From Streptomyces sp. Ncost-T10-10d (GTDB taxonomy: Bacteria > Actinomycetota > Actinomycetes > Streptomycetales > Streptomycetaceae): DNA of 64,000 bases. The notes beneath the pieces were generated by a model. It searched no databases, was not told the DNA's origin, and saw only the letters and a list, made by a program, of their open reading frames with translations. The position numbers and the translations under genes are program-made. The stretch is from contig NZ_FMDF01000073.1 in the NCBI RefSeq assembly GCF_900091955.1, positions 124,001 to 188,000 on the forward strand, written 5' to 3'. Of this stretch, positions 27,233 through 36,345 are shown in pieces (positions within the stretch are counted from its first letter, which is position 1; every line of letters begins with the position of its first letter).

Positions 27233-28593
27233 TTCCCGACAGCCGCACATCCCTGGACCAGGCAGCCGGGCTGATCGGTGACGTCATCGACGGCACTGAG
27301 GTGTCACGCCTCCTCCAGGAAGTCGACGACCTTCCGCAATGGCCGGACATCGCCACTGCTCTGGACCGGCTCGCGGACTACCTCGGTGCCAACAGCACCC
27401 CCATCGACTACGGTCGGCGCCGACTCCTCGACTACACCGGCCTGCTTCCTCATGACCGCTGGCTGGAGATCTGCCGCCACACCGGAACACCACCGGGAAC
27501 CGGACGGCGCGAACGCATCGCACGCAGCCAGCTCTTCCAACGTCTCAGCGGCCTGCCCGCCGAGTCTGCCCCCGACGACCTGGGCGGGCCCGACAGTGCA
27601 GAGTTCCGGGCGACGTCCCTGCGGTTCACCGCGCTTCAGACCCCTGAACTCGCGCACGCCCTCCAGCAGGAAGCCCTCAACTTCCTGGCCTCACACCACA
27701 TCCACGACGAGCCCATGACCTGGCAGCCGCCCGCCACCCTGCTGGCAGGGCTCTCCCTTCCCGGCCCCGACCCGGCACACGTCGACCTACCCCGCCTGCA
27801 CCAGCTTGTCCGCGAACGCCAGCACCCTGTTCAGCACGCCGCCCAGGTTCTGGGTACGACCGTCGAGGCCATCCGACATGTTCTCGACGAACATCCAGCC
27901 CCTGCACCCCCGCTGACGAAGAGCACCGCCAGGGCCGCCGGCCGCATCCGGCAGCAGGCCCGGCAAGCCATTCCGGCAGAGCGCTTCACCCGGCTCTACC
28001 TTGACGAACACCGGTCCCTCCAGCAGATCGCCACCCTCACCGGCTTCTCCCGCAGAGTGCTGACCGGCCTTGCCAAGGAGTACGGCATCCCGCTCCGCGA
28101 GGGCCCCAAGGACTACAAGCGCCGCGGCACCGTCGAACGGGCCTGGCTCATCGAGCAGTACGTCCACCGCCGCCGGACCCTGCCGGACCTCGCCCGAGAA
28201 GCTGGCATGAGCACCGCGAACATGGCCCGCTGGGCCAAGACCCACAACGTTCCGCTGCGACCACGCGGAGGATCCAGTCACAGCCAGGTACTTCGGGCAA
28301 TCGACCAGGCCAGCCGAGCACCAAGCATCCTTCGGCCGGCACTCGGCGGCCAGGGGGCCAGCGAACGGTTGAGCCGATTCGCGGCTGCATCTCCCTACCC
28401 CAGCCTCGGTGCCGCAGCGAGCGGCCTCGGCCTCAACACGTTCACCCTCGTTGCACAGATCAACCGGATCGAACGAGAACTCGGTGGACCACTCCTGGTC
28501 CGGGCGGAACGCGGTAGGCCCATGACGCTCACTCCCCTGGGGAAGAAGGTGCTCAAGGCCATTCGAAAGATGCAGGACAACACGATGCCCTGA
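27142..28593 (+). CDS. TniQ/TnsD-like target selector, C-terminal part with HTH modules
   Basis: 483 codons from the first ATG of this frame; the real coding sequence probably joins the preceding tniQ frame near 27085. It contains several helix-turn-helix-like segments: AAQVLGTTVEAIRHVLDEH (27838 on), SLQQIATLTGFSRRVLTGLAKE (28015 on) and LPDLAREAGMSTANMARWAK (28177 on). The last part resembles a LysR-type winged helix (NRIERELGGPLLVRAERGRP, 28465 on). Such modules suit sequence-specific recognition of an attachment site, as TnsD does at glmS. Whether it is expressed by frameshifting, by its own start, or not at all is unknown. Confidence 0.75.
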   Translation: MFWPPWTIRLAPPEGIHARALAPVLAALLLIPDSRTSLDQAAGLIGDVIDGTEVSRLLQEVDDLPQWPDIATALDRLADYLGANSTPIDYGRRRLLDYTGLLPHDRWLEICRHTGTPPGTGRRERIARSQLFQRLSGLPAESAPDDLGGPDSAEFRATSLRFTALQTPELAHALQQEALNFLASHHIHDEPMTWQPPATLLAGLSLPGPDPAHVDLPRLHQLVRERQHPVQHAAQVLGTTVEAIRHVLDEHPAPAPPLTKSTARAAGRIRQQARQAIPAERFTRLYLDEHRSLQQIATLTGFSRRVLTGLAKEYGIPLREGPKDYKRRGTVERAWLIEQYVHRRRTLPDLAREAGMSTANMARWAKTHNVPLRPRGGSSHSQVLRAIDQASRAPSILRPALGGQGASERLSRFAAASPYPSLGAAASGLGLNTFTLVAQINRIERELGGPLLVRAERGRPMTLTPLGKKVLKAIRKMQDNTMP

Positions 28594-28605
28594 GACGCGG
28601 CATGA

Positions 28606-29007
28606 TCATTCCGGGTCGGCAATGCGTCGGAACACCCCGTCGAACTCGCCGGATGCCACGAGCCCGGCAATCACGCGCACCATGCTGCCGATGCCGGGAT
28701 TCCGCACGATCAGCCCGTCCGCGCAGAAGAAGCACTGCCCGGAGACCGCCTCTCCGCTCGCCTCCCAGCTCCGCATGAGCCGATCCACCTCGGCGAGAGT
28801 GAAGATCGTGGAACTCCAGCGCGACCCGTCGGCAAGATGAACCTCGGCATCGACGTTGCAGACCTCTTCGATCGCCTCGTCCGGTTCCACGAGGAAGAGC
28901 ACCTGGAAGCCGGCGGCCCGAACCCGGTAGTAGGGAGCCTCCCAGTCGGCATCAGAAGCCCGACCCTCGGACGCCGGGCCCGCCTGTTGCGGCATCGACG
29001 CCGTCAC
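28606..29007 (-). CDS. Hypothetical protein, Tn7-like cargo
   Basis: 133 residues, acidic, with no recognisable domain; a CFFC pair near residue 97 (GQCFFCADGLIVRNPG). The GTG at 29007 overlaps the TGA of the upstream gene and is preceded by GGTGAGGAG, so the two genes are a coupled pair. It converges on the tniQ gene with only 12 bp between. Small acidic proteins in tight pairs are often immunity or antitoxin-like, but nothing here proves that. Confidence 0.6.
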   Translation of the reverse strand: MTASMPQQAGPASEGRASDADWEAPYYRVRAAGFQVLFLVEPDEAIEEVCNVDAEVHLADGSRWSSTIFTLAEVDRLMRSWEASGEAVSGQCFFCADGLIVRNPGIGSMVRVIAGLVASGEFDGVFRRIADPE

Positions 29008-29402
29008 TGAAGCTCCTCACCCGGCGGTATGAAGGCGTCGGCGCTGTCGGCGTCCTCCACATGCCCCTGAGCATCGACTGTGATGGCAGTCGCCCGGCCC
29101 TGCGAAGTGATCAACCAGGCCAGCACCTGCTCCGTGAGAGGTGATCCACCCGGCCCTTCATCCGTCCAGTGTGCCCGCCATCCCCCACCGGGTATCGCGG
29201 CGACCACCTGATCGGCCCGCTCCAAGTGGGAGAAGTCCACGTAGTCCGTGACCTGGCGCAGTGCCCCTCGTTGCGGGTCGACCACCAAGGCTGTCCCGGT
29301 TGCGGGATCCCATCCCTCCACGCGCACCATGCGACCGATCTCGGTCTTAGTGCCATTGAAGATGGCGGTCCATCCGGTCTGATTGAAGTATCGGAGTTGC
29401 AT
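29004..29402 (-). CDS. Hypothetical protein, Tn7-like cargo
   Basis: 132 residues from ATG 29402 (MQLRYFNQTGWTAIFNG); an upstream in-frame start at 29468 would add 22 residues that look non-native. It is acidic, with repeated beta-prone segments (TAIFNGTKTEIGRMVRVEGWD, ATAITVDAQGHVED). I recognise no family. It is translationally coupled to the following gene. Confidence 0.55.
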   Translation of the reverse strand: MQLRYFNQTGWTAIFNGTKTEIGRMVRVEGWDPATGTALVVDPQRGALRQVTDYVDFSHLERADQVVAAIPGGGWRAHWTDEGPGGSPLTEQVLAWLITSQGRATAITVDAQGHVEDADSADAFIPPGEELQ

Positions 29403-29727
29403 GGCGTCATGATCCCGGAGGTCCGGCGACCTGCTCGACCTCCGTGTCGTGGAAGCCGTGGTTATCAAGAAACCGGCAGGCCGGTGATACTGATGTCAAA
29501 GACCCGACGGACTGTGGAAGCGGACCCAGACATTCCTGTAGGGCTCACGGAGCTTGTGGCCGACCGGCGGGCAGCCGGGCCAGCGTTGCTGCCACAGATC
29601 CGTCAGAAGCACCCGCACATCTCCAGTCAGTGGAGCCGCGACTGGCTCCCCAAGCAGGGGAGGCCGCCGAGTAGGCGGGAGAGAGTGCGGTCAGTGGATT
29701 GCTGCTTTTCTATGCTGGTGCACACAT
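29403..29727. other. Gap without a convincing gene
   Basis: A 325-bp stretch between two minus-strand cargo genes. A plus-strand frame from ATG 29493 (MSKTRRTVEADPDIPVGLTE) reads about 70 plausible codons and then runs antisense into the next gene; it may be the head of a lost gene. No other structure is seen. Confidence 0.4.
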
Positions 29728-30978
29728 TCACTCGTTGGGGGACTCCGTTGCCAGCGGGATACCGCACCGCCAGCAGTCGTTCGCGTGGTCGTCCTGGCAG
29801 ACGTAGCCGATGGCACCATCCACGCACCATTCGGCGGCCTCCTCGGAAAGCAGGTCGGGCCCGGCAAGGAGCAGCCGACGAAATTCCGTGGTGTCCGCAA
29901 TGTCGGCCGGCCGGTTGGTGAACCACTCGTTGAACCAAGACTTGTCCCGGTATATGCGCCAGTGCGCATTCTCCCGGTCGTCGACAGCCGTAAGGAACCG
30001 ATCGACGATGCGCCCCCAACTCGGTGCTCCGAACCAGCCGTTGTCGGACGCACAGAAGGATTCGATCAGGGTTCGCAGGCCGAACTCCTTCTCGTGAAGG
30101 CAGTACCTTCGCCCCCATGAGATCGCGACCTGCGCCATCTCCGCGAGTTCTTCTCGCGGATCAACCTCGTGCGCCGGGTCGTCAGGGTTGTGGCAGGCCA
30201 GCCCGAGCTCGAGTACGGACTGCCCTGTCGGTAGAACCCGGGACGGGTTGACGATCGCGAGACCGAGACCGATCCAGTCGACATGGTCGAACGACAGCAT
30301 CGAGCGCACGAGTCGGGTGGTTGCCGTGTTGATCCGCATCATTGTGCCGTCGTGGAGCGGACTCTTCCCGGCATGCCAATTCTCGACGGGTGTGTTGCGC
30401 CACACGGCGAGCGTGATCCGGGTGGCAGCGAGCCACAGCAGGGCGTCGTCGTCGAGGTGCCCGAACCGCTTGGCACACTCCTGGGCGCCGTAGGTGATCA
30501 ACTCTTCCGGTTTCGGCCACCTGTGGCTGTCGGGCCCTTCAGGCCCTTCAGGCGCGTACTCATAGTCGTCGGCGTACTCGTCGAGGATCGCACTCAACTC
30601 GGTTGCGCTGTAAGCCTCGCTGTACTCGGAGCTGTCCGGCTCCTCGACGGTGTACATGTCGTGGTCCCAGGAGACGTACACGTCGCCCCAGAGCACGACG
30701 TCGTCGCACTCGCTGGCGTTGTCCGTCACAACCGGCCAGATGGTGATCGGGGCAGTACGCCCGTCGGTTCGCTCGCCGTCCTTCTCGGCGGCCCATGCGG
30801 TGATGATCTCGAGTGGCTTCGGAAGGAGAGGGCCGACCTCGGTGATGCTGAAGGGTTCGTCGTCGTCATCGGTGTCGAACCGGCTGTTGACGAAAGCGAC
30901 CGCCTCGGAGGGCGTGCTGACGATGGACTGGGTACCGCTCTCGTTGTCAACCACTCGCCACAACGGGCTGTTCTTCAC
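29728..30978 (-). CDS. Hypothetical protein, Tn7-like cargo
   Basis: 416 residues from GTG 30978, chosen because GGAG lies six bases upstream (a GTG at 31005 would add nine residues). The N-terminal half is very acidic (DTDDDDEPF, EEPDSSEYSEAYS, EYADDYEYAPEG). The C-terminal half is tryptophan-rich with a CWRCGIP pair at the end. No known domain is recognised and there is no signal peptide or membrane helix. Confidence 0.6.
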   Translation of the reverse strand: MKNSPLWRVVDNESGTQSIVSTPSEAVAFVNSRFDTDDDDEPFSITEVGPLLPKPLEIITAWAAEKDGERTDGRTAPITIWPVVTDNASECDDVVLWGDVYVSWDHDMYTVEEPDSSEYSEAYSATELSAILDEYADDYEYAPEGPEGPDSHRWPKPEELITYGAQECAKRFGHLDDDALLWLAATRITLAVWRNTPVENWHAGKSPLHDGTMMRINTATTRLVRSMLSFDHVDWIGLGLAIVNPSRVLPTGQSVLELGLACHNPDDPAHEVDPREELAEMAQVAISWGRRYCLHEKEFGLRTLIESFCASDNGWFGAPSWGRIVDRFLTAVDDRENAHWRIYRDKSWFNEWFTNRPADIADTTEFRRLLLAGPDLLSEEAAEWCVDGAIGYVCQDDHANDCWRCGIPLATESPNE

Positions 30979-31178
30979 GGTGCTCTCCGATCGCGGTGAG
31001 TGCACCCGGGGTGGGTGCGATGCGCCGGGTCGCTCGGCACTGACACCAACTTATGGGCTGATCAACCCATCCGTAGTCCCGAAGGTGCTTGTCGGCGATG
31101 ACGTTCGGTACGTTCGCGTGCAACCTGCTTTTCGCGACCGCGGCGACACAGCACAGTCCAACAGCGGAGGAGGCGAAG

Positions 31179-31514
31179 ATGGCGCTGAACAAGAAGGGTT
31201 CCCGGCGCATAACCGTTGACGGGATCGAGTACCGCTGGCGGATCCGCAGGAAGCCCTCCTACATGCAGGGACTCTGCTGGACACCGATGACCTATGCGGT
31301 TGAAGCGGCCAGCGGCAGCCAGCCGGGCACGACCTTGATCGTCACCAGCGGTCAGGCCCATCCCAGCAACTGGGTGGGCGTCGAGACGGAGCCCATTCGT
31401 CCGGCTCACGTTGCTGCCAGCATTCGAGAGGCACGGGATCAAGGCTGGGATCCAACCCGGGTCGGTTCTCCTTTCCAGCTTGACCGATCCGCAGGATTCA
31501 TCGCCCAGTCATGA
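31179..31514 (+). CDS. Conserved hypothetical protein, Tn7-like cargo
   Basis: 111 residues from ATG 31179, preceded by GGAGGAGG. The N-terminus MALNKKGSRRITVDGIEYRWR is of a kind I associate with small Streptomyces hypotheticals (basic head, then a Trp-rich beta domain). It is 46 bp upstream of a gene that was split by the Tn3 insertion, and the two were probably co-transcribed. Confidence 0.65.
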   Translation: MALNKKGSRRITVDGIEYRWRIRRKPSYMQGLCWTPMTYAVEAASGSQPGTTLIVTSGQAHPSNWVGVETEPIRPAHVAASIREARDQGWDPTRVGSPFQLDRSAGFIAQS

Positions 31515-31560
31515 GGTAGAGCGGAGTAGGGCGGCGCATCTGGCCCGGCATCATGGCCTG

Positions 31561-31641
31561 GTGACCACATGGATGCGCTGCTACTGGGACGAGGAAGACA
31601 CCTGGTTCTACTTCGAGGTAGACGCCGACGGCTGGGTGATC
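31561..31641 (+). pseudogene. 5' part of a gene split by the Tn3 element
   Basis: 27 codons (from a GTG at 31561: VTTWMRCYWDEEDTWFYFEV) end exactly at the TGATC duplication. The 3' part lies at 42009-42242. Removing the transposon and one TGATC copy gives an uninterrupted 104-residue protein with ...DGWVI joined to RQVELEG... The product is an acidic small protein of no known family. Confidence 0.85.
31637..31641 (+). repeat. Tn3 target-site duplication, left copy
   Basis: TGATC directly before the left inverted repeat; identical copy at 42004-42008. Five bases is the standard Tn3-family duplication. Confidence 0.93.
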
Positions 31642-31684
31642 GGGGTGCCGTTAACGAGCGGCGAACAAGGTGACAAGTAACCCG
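31642..31684 (+). repeat. Tn3 left inverted repeat
   Basis: 43 bp, perfectly complementary to 41961-42003. Imperfect pairing continues inward for about 20 bp (CAGTA...TTTTGGATCG on both sides). Tn3-family repeats usually measure about 38 bp and begin GGGG. Confidence 0.95.
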
Positions 31685-31769
31685 TCAGTAATTTTTGGAT
31701 CGAAGGCGCTCTACGCAGAAGAGGACTCCGGCCGTGGCCGGGGTCCTCTCAGGCTCTGGGGGTGCCGGG

Positions 31770-34700
31770 CTACGCGGCGACCGGCTCGGGGTCCGGTTCC
31801 TGGGGTACGGGCTGGGCGAGTTGGAGGCGGCTGCCCATGTTGAGCCGCACCTCGCCGTAGGGCTGGATGTGCATCCAGATGAGCGGGGTCAGGGCCCGCT
31901 TGTCCTCGTCGGTCAGGAGGTTCGCCCACTCCGGGTCGGCGAGCATCTCCTGGATCATCAAAGTGTTGACGAAGACGAGCGCTGTTTGCAGGAGATGGAG
32001 CGTGAGGACGGATAGTTCTTGCTGGTCACGGCGGTTGGAGGAGAGTTCGCCGCTCTTGCCGAAGAAGATGATGTCGTTGGCGCCGTTCCAGCCCTCGACG
32101 ACGTTGAGGCCCTCCTGGATCTCGCGCTGGAGGTCGCGGTCGCGCAGGTAGCGGGCCACGAAGATGGTCTTCTGCCCGCGCCCGACTTCGAGCATGGCCT
32201 GGTAGACGGGGTGGGAGGCGGTGCGGGTGAAGCGCCGCAAAATGGCCTCGGTGGAGGCGGTGCCGACCCGGATCGCGGTGGCGTACTTGATGAGCTGGTC
32301 GTAGTTGTTCTCGATGACGTCCCAGCGGATCGGGCGGGTCATCGCGTCGGACAGCCGCTTGTAGGTGTCTTCGTCCTCCCGGCCAGGCCGGTACAACTTG
32401 ACCTTGTTGATCTGTTTGATGCGGGGCAGCAGGTCGTAGCCCAGGAGCCTGGTCAGCCCAAACCCGATTTCCGACTGGCCATGCGAGTCCACGTAGTTGC
32501 CCTCGGCCTGCATGGTGGTGGCGTGCCGCATCATGCCCTCGATCGCGGCGGCGACCTCGGAGGCGGTGCAGTTCAGAAGCTGGCTGTGGATCGCCATCGA
32601 CCCTTTTTCGATGTGCCAGTACACGAGCACGCCGCGGCCCCCATACCGGGAGTGCCACTCGGTGAAGATGTTGCGGTCCCAGGCTTTGAAGTGCGTGGAG
32701 TCCGAGGCCACCGTGGTGGTGCCCTGCCCCCACACGGCCTCGGAGCGGGCCGCGAAGGTGGCGTTGGCGATCTCGACACCGGCCGCCTTGAGCCCGACGG
32801 CGGTCAGATAGCGGCGGGCGGTGTAGCGAAGCTCTTCCTCGCTGTGCCCGTGCTCGCCGGCCGCGACCGAGCTGATCCCCGAGTTCGTGCCGTACGCGTA
32901 GGCGATCAGGAGCAGGCGTTCCAGGAGCTTGGCCTCGTCGATCGCCTCGCGGGTGCCCACGGGTGCGAGGGCCTTGAGCATCCCGGTGCGCAGGGCGGCC
33001 TCTTTGAGGATGTCGATGAGGGCGACGGTGCCCCACTTCTTGCGGATCGCCTTCTTGAGCTTGCGCAGGTTCTTGGGTTCCTTCTGCGGCTCGGGCTCGG
33101 TGAACTTGATCGCGCCGTTGCGGTGTTTGCCGCTGATCGTCACCCACGGGAGTTTCGGGAGCTTGGTGTCCAGCGCGCTGAGCTCGGCGCGCATCTCGGC
33201 CTGGAGTTGGGCGGTGAACAGCTTCGCGTCGCGCGGCTTGTTCAGCTTCTCGTAGTACTCGGCGCGGCGGACCTCGAAGTCGTCGGGCAGGTCGTCGTCG
33301 GGGTCGCGCCACTTGTCGGCTCCGACCACCCAGATCTCCTTGCAGCGCAGCCGGTCGCGCAGGGCCTGGAAGACACATGCCTCGTACACGGTGCGCATGA
33401 CGCGCTTGGGCCCCTTGTCGGGGGTGAAGAGCGCGAACTCCATCCAGTCCTTGCGTACGACGCCCTCGAGCGGGATGGTCTCGCCGAGCGGCAGGTAGGT
33501 GGTGGAGGAGTCCTTGTGCCGCTCGATGAGCTTCAGCGCGTCCATGACGGGCTTGTGCTGGTCGTTGGAGGAGCGGAAGTCGAGCACGCCGAGGAGCTTC
33601 ATCAGCCCGCTGCGGTAGTGGTTGCTGTAGGAGGACTTGAACACCTCCCGCTTGTTGCGGGCGAACTCCGCGTTGGTCGCCTTCATCTCGGCGACCAAAT
33701 CCTTGAGGGTCTTCTCCCCGCCGGCCGCCGGGTACACCACGGAGCGGACCGAGCCGTCCGGGGCGGCAAGCGAGGCTGCCGCGATCTTCCCGAGGAGCCC
33801 GGACTTGCCGCGGACCTTGGTGAACTCGGCGACGAACGCCTCGGTCACCTTCTTCTCCGCCCGCGCGTTGATGCGGTGCACGGTGGAGTTCAGCAGCTCC
33901 ACCAGGGTGTCGGTGGTCTCCCGCTGACGCTGGAACAGCAGGGCTGCGAGCAGGACGCGGCGCACGGGGGCGTCGAAGCGCCGCAGGTGGCTCGGGGAGG
34001 CGGCCGATGCTCTGGCCCGCCAGGCGTTGATGACCTGTACGCCGATGCCGGCGAACACGCCGACCGGGACGCCGACGGCGCGGACCTGCTTGAGCTTGGA
34101 TATCTCGTCCAGCAGCGAGTTGAGGCTGACGTTGCCCGGATGAGCCTTGATGTCGGAGAGCACCGACTCCACATCGTCCTCGTCCTCCGCACCGTCGCCG
34201 TCCACGGTCTCGGTGTCGTCGTCCTGTGCACTGTCGGCGGTCGGGTCGGTGAAGACCAGCGCGTCCAGGCGGCGGGGACAGTCCTCTTTCCGGGCGAGGC
34301 GCATCGCGACCTCGGCGACGGCCCGCTCGTCGGCCTGGTGCAGCGCGGACCGGATGATCGCGTCGACCTGGGCCGCGATCGGCGGCTCGATCAGGTCCAT
34401 GCGCATCTGCCGCAGCAGCTCGGCGCGTACCTGTTCCTCGCGGCGTTCGTCGTGCCAGATCACGTCCACCAGCTGCGAGATGAGCTTGACCTGGCCGGTC
34501 AGGCTGCACTCGTGCCACCCGGTCAGATCCCGTAGTTCGCTGCGGTGCCGCTTCGCGGCGCGGGAGGTGAAGTCGTAGAACCCCAGCTCGGACGCGGCGA
34601 CGCCCACCTGCTTGGCGACGTGCTCGACCGCGTCGGGCGGCAGTTCCAGGCGCATCTTGGGAAACCGGCCGCGCCAGGTCAAAAACTTGAGCTGAACGGC

Positions 34701-34805
34701 GAAGCCCAGCCTCGTGGCCCCGGTCTTGTTCCGTAACCAGCCCGCCTCGTCACCGGACAGGGTGAAGTGGTCCACCACCCCGTCCAGACCCAGATCCCGC
34801 CCCAC
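31770..34805 (-). CDS. tnpA: Tn3 family transposase TnpA
   Basis: 1011 residues from GTG 34805, chosen for GGAAGGGG seven bases upstream; the frame opens 12 codons earlier. An N-terminal DUF4158-type DNA-binding region (FTLSGDEAGWLRNKTGATRLGFAVQLKFL) precedes the DDE_Tnp_Tn3 catalytic domain with ASDSTHF, YVDSHGQSE and REIQEGLNVVEGWN, the three acidic active-site regions of the family. Full length and apparently intact. It mediates replicative transposition to a cointegrate that the recombinase resolves. The stop is 86 bp from the left repeat. Confidence 0.96.
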   Translation of the reverse strand: MGRDLGLDGVVDHFTLSGDEAGWLRNKTGATRLGFAVQLKFLTWRGRFPKMRLELPPDAVEHVAKQVGVAASELGFYDFTSRAAKRHRSELRDLTGWHECSLTGQVKLISQLVDVIWHDERREEQVRAELLRQMRMDLIEPPIAAQVDAIIRSALHQADERAVAEVAMRLARKEDCPRRLDALVFTDPTADSAQDDDTETVDGDGAEDEDDVESVLSDIKAHPGNVSLNSLLDEISKLKQVRAVGVPVGVFAGIGVQVINAWRARASAASPSHLRRFDAPVRRVLLAALLFQRQRETTDTLVELLNSTVHRINARAEKKVTEAFVAEFTKVRGKSGLLGKIAAASLAAPDGSVRSVVYPAAGGEKTLKDLVAEMKATNAEFARNKREVFKSSYSNHYRSGLMKLLGVLDFRSSNDQHKPVMDALKLIERHKDSSTTYLPLGETIPLEGVVRKDWMEFALFTPDKGPKRVMRTVYEACVFQALRDRLRCKEIWVVGADKWRDPDDDLPDDFEVRRAEYYEKLNKPRDAKLFTAQLQAEMRAELSALDTKLPKLPWVTISGKHRNGAIKFTEPEPQKEPKNLRKLKKAIRKKWGTVALIDILKEAALRTGMLKALAPVGTREAIDEAKLLERLLLIAYAYGTNSGISSVAAGEHGHSEEELRYTARRYLTAVGLKAAGVEIANATFAARSEAVWGQGTTTVASDSTHFKAWDRNIFTEWHSRYGGRGVLVYWHIEKGSMAIHSQLLNCTASEVAAAIEGMMRHATTMQAEGNYVDSHGQSEIGFGLTRLLGYDLLPRIKQINKVKLYRPGREDEDTYKRLSDAMTRPIRWDVIENNYDQLIKYATAIRVGTASTEAILRRFTRTASHPVYQAMLEVGRGQKTIFVARYLRDRDLQREIQEGLNVVEGWNGANDIIFFGKSGELSSNRRDQQELSVLTLHLLQTALVFVNTLMIQEMLADPEWANLLTDEDKRALTPLIWMHIQPYGEVRLNMGSRLQLAQPVPQEPDPEPVAA

Positions 34806-34992
34806 TCGACAGCCCCTTCCGCACGCCCCCGTGATCAGCATTCGGGCTGGACGGTAGAGGCGCCGCTGTACAGCGCACGCGGATATCCGCGAAATAGTCC
34901 GGCCGGGCAGGCGGACCTGCTAGAAGTACCGGCTTCCGCCCACGTCGGGTCCAGGCGAGCGCATCAAGGAACGCTGCGCTAGTCGGTGCGGG

Positions 34993-35427
34993 TCAGCCGA
35001 GGGTCTTGTGGAGGCCGACGATGGCCTGGGCGTAGGCGCCTTCGAGGACCGCGCTGGCCTCTTCGGAGGTGGTGCCGTCGGCCGCGTCGAAGGTGGACTG
35101 CCAGGTAAGAAATGAGCCGCCGGTGTCGGCGACGGTCTGGACCTGGAGGGTCGAGCGGTAGCCGCTGACTGGCAGCGGTGCGTCGACGATCTCGTAGGTC
35201 AGGGTCCGTCGGGCGTCGTCCAGGGCCACGAGGCGTTCCCGGTAGGTGTTGCCGTCCGTGCCGGTCAGGAGGCGGATCGCGCCGGACGTGAACTCGCTCT
35301 CGCCTTCGACGAGAGCACTGTCCTGGATGGCCGGGTGCCAGTCGGGCAGCCCGTTGAACCGTCGTACGACGGCCCATGTGTCCTCTGCGGAGCTGGTGAA
35401 GGCCGAGCTCCAGTACGCCTGTGCCAT
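34993..35427 (-). CDS. SRPBCC (polyketide cyclase-like) protein, Tn3 cargo
   Basis: 144 residues with the START/SRPBCC small-ligand-binding fold: AEDTWAVVRRFNGLPDWHPAIQDS at the N-terminus, LTYEIVDAPLPVSGYRSTLQV in the middle and the long C-terminal helix ending IVGLHKTLG. It is last in the seven-gene operon. These proteins bind or transform hydrophobic small molecules; the ligand is unknown. Confidence 0.8.
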   Translation of the reverse strand: MAQAYWSSAFTSSAEDTWAVVRRFNGLPDWHPAIQDSALVEGESEFTSGAIRLLTGTDGNTYRERLVALDDARRTLTYEIVDAPLPVSGYRSTLQVQTVADTGGSFLTWQSTFDAADGTTSEEASAVLEGAYAQAIVGLHKTLG

Positions 35428-35523
35428 GGCCGGTGGTCCTCTCGTTTCGGGGTGGCGGGCGACCGTGTGAGTGGCCGCCCGCCGTCTTCTCTGCTTGTCG
35501 TGCGGGAGTGGGGAGTTACCGTG

Positions 35524-36267
35524 TCACCAGTTCTGGCGGGCCGGGGAGATGATCAGGTCGTTGACGTTGACGTCGGCGGGCTGGTCGAGGGCGTAGACGA
35601 CGGCGTCGGCCACGCTCTCGGGGGTGATCGCGACCTTGTTGAGTTCCTGGGCGGCCTGGCGTCCGATCGGGTCGGTGACCTTGTCGGCCCAGCCGGTGTC
35701 GATGACGCCGGGGCTGATCGTGGACGCCTTGATGCCTTCGCGGACGCTGAGCTCCCTGCGCATGGACTCGGTCATGGCCTGGACGAAGAACTTGGTGGAG
35801 CTGTAGACCCCGGCGCCGTCGCCGACCTGGTGACCGGCCACCGAGTCCATGTTCAGGATGTGACCGGACTTCTGGCGCAGCATCACCGGAAGAACGGCGT
35901 GGACGCCGTTGAGGTACCCGCGGATGTTCACGTCGATCATCCGGTTCCAGTCGTCTATCGCCCCGTCCTTCCAGAAGGAGAACAGCATCAGGCCCGCGTT
36001 GTTGACCAGGATGTCGATCCGCCCGAACCGCTCGACCGCAAAGTCGGCCAACGCCTGGACGTCCTGCGCGTCGGCGACGTCGGTGAGCCTGGCGACGGAG
36101 GTGCCGCCGGCCTTCTCGATGTCGGCGACCAGCTGGTCGAGGGCTTCCTGGCCGCGGGCTGCGGCGACGATTGTGGCGCCGCGGGCGGCGAGTGCCTTGG
36201 CGCTGACGGCGCCGATGCCGGAGGAGGCGCCGGTGATGACGACGACCTTGCCTTCAAGGTGGTTCAT
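35524..36267 (-). CDS. SDR family oxidoreductase, Tn3 cargo
   Basis: 247 residues of a classical short-chain dehydrogenase: cofactor motif TGASSGIG (12-19), NNAG near 89, catalytic serine in NMDSVAG and YxxxK as YSSTK near 155. It resembles the YdfG/clavaldehyde-dehydrogenase-like SDRs that use NADP(H). It lies 78 bp downstream of the old yellow enzyme gene. Confidence 0.9.
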   Translation of the reverse strand: MNHLEGKVVVITGASSGIGAVSAKALAARGATIVAAARGQEALDQLVADIEKAGGTSVARLTDVADAQDVQALADFAVERFGRIDILVNNAGLMLFSFWKDGAIDDWNRMIDVNIRGYLNGVHAVLPVMLRQKSGHILNMDSVAGHQVGDGAGVYSSTKFFVQAMTESMRRELSVREGIKASTISPGVIDTGWADKVTDPIGRQAAQELNKVAITPESVADAVVYALDQPADVNVNDLIISPARQNW

Positions 36268-36345
36268 GGGGATCTCCGTGTGAGGTGTCCGGCACGTCTT
36301 CCCTGGTAAGGACAGTGCGGCCGGTGGTGATGAAAGCGGCAGGCG

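Noticed and set aside
29535..29546. CTGTAGGGCTCA as another transposon end
   Set aside because: Only TGTAGG matches, without the TTCTCA/TGTCA boxes or a flanking GCGTTGT.
29493..29921. Possible plus-strand gene starting MSKTRRTVEAD
   Set aside because: About 70 plausible codons, then antisense to the next cargo gene. No ribosome site and no family, so listed only as a possible lost gene head.
32019..34535. Very long plus-strand open frame (over 800 codons)
   Set aside because: It lies exactly antisense to tnpA and has the Val/Gly/Asp-rich composition of a shadow frame in GC-rich DNA. The minus-strand frame carries the Tn3 transposase motifs.
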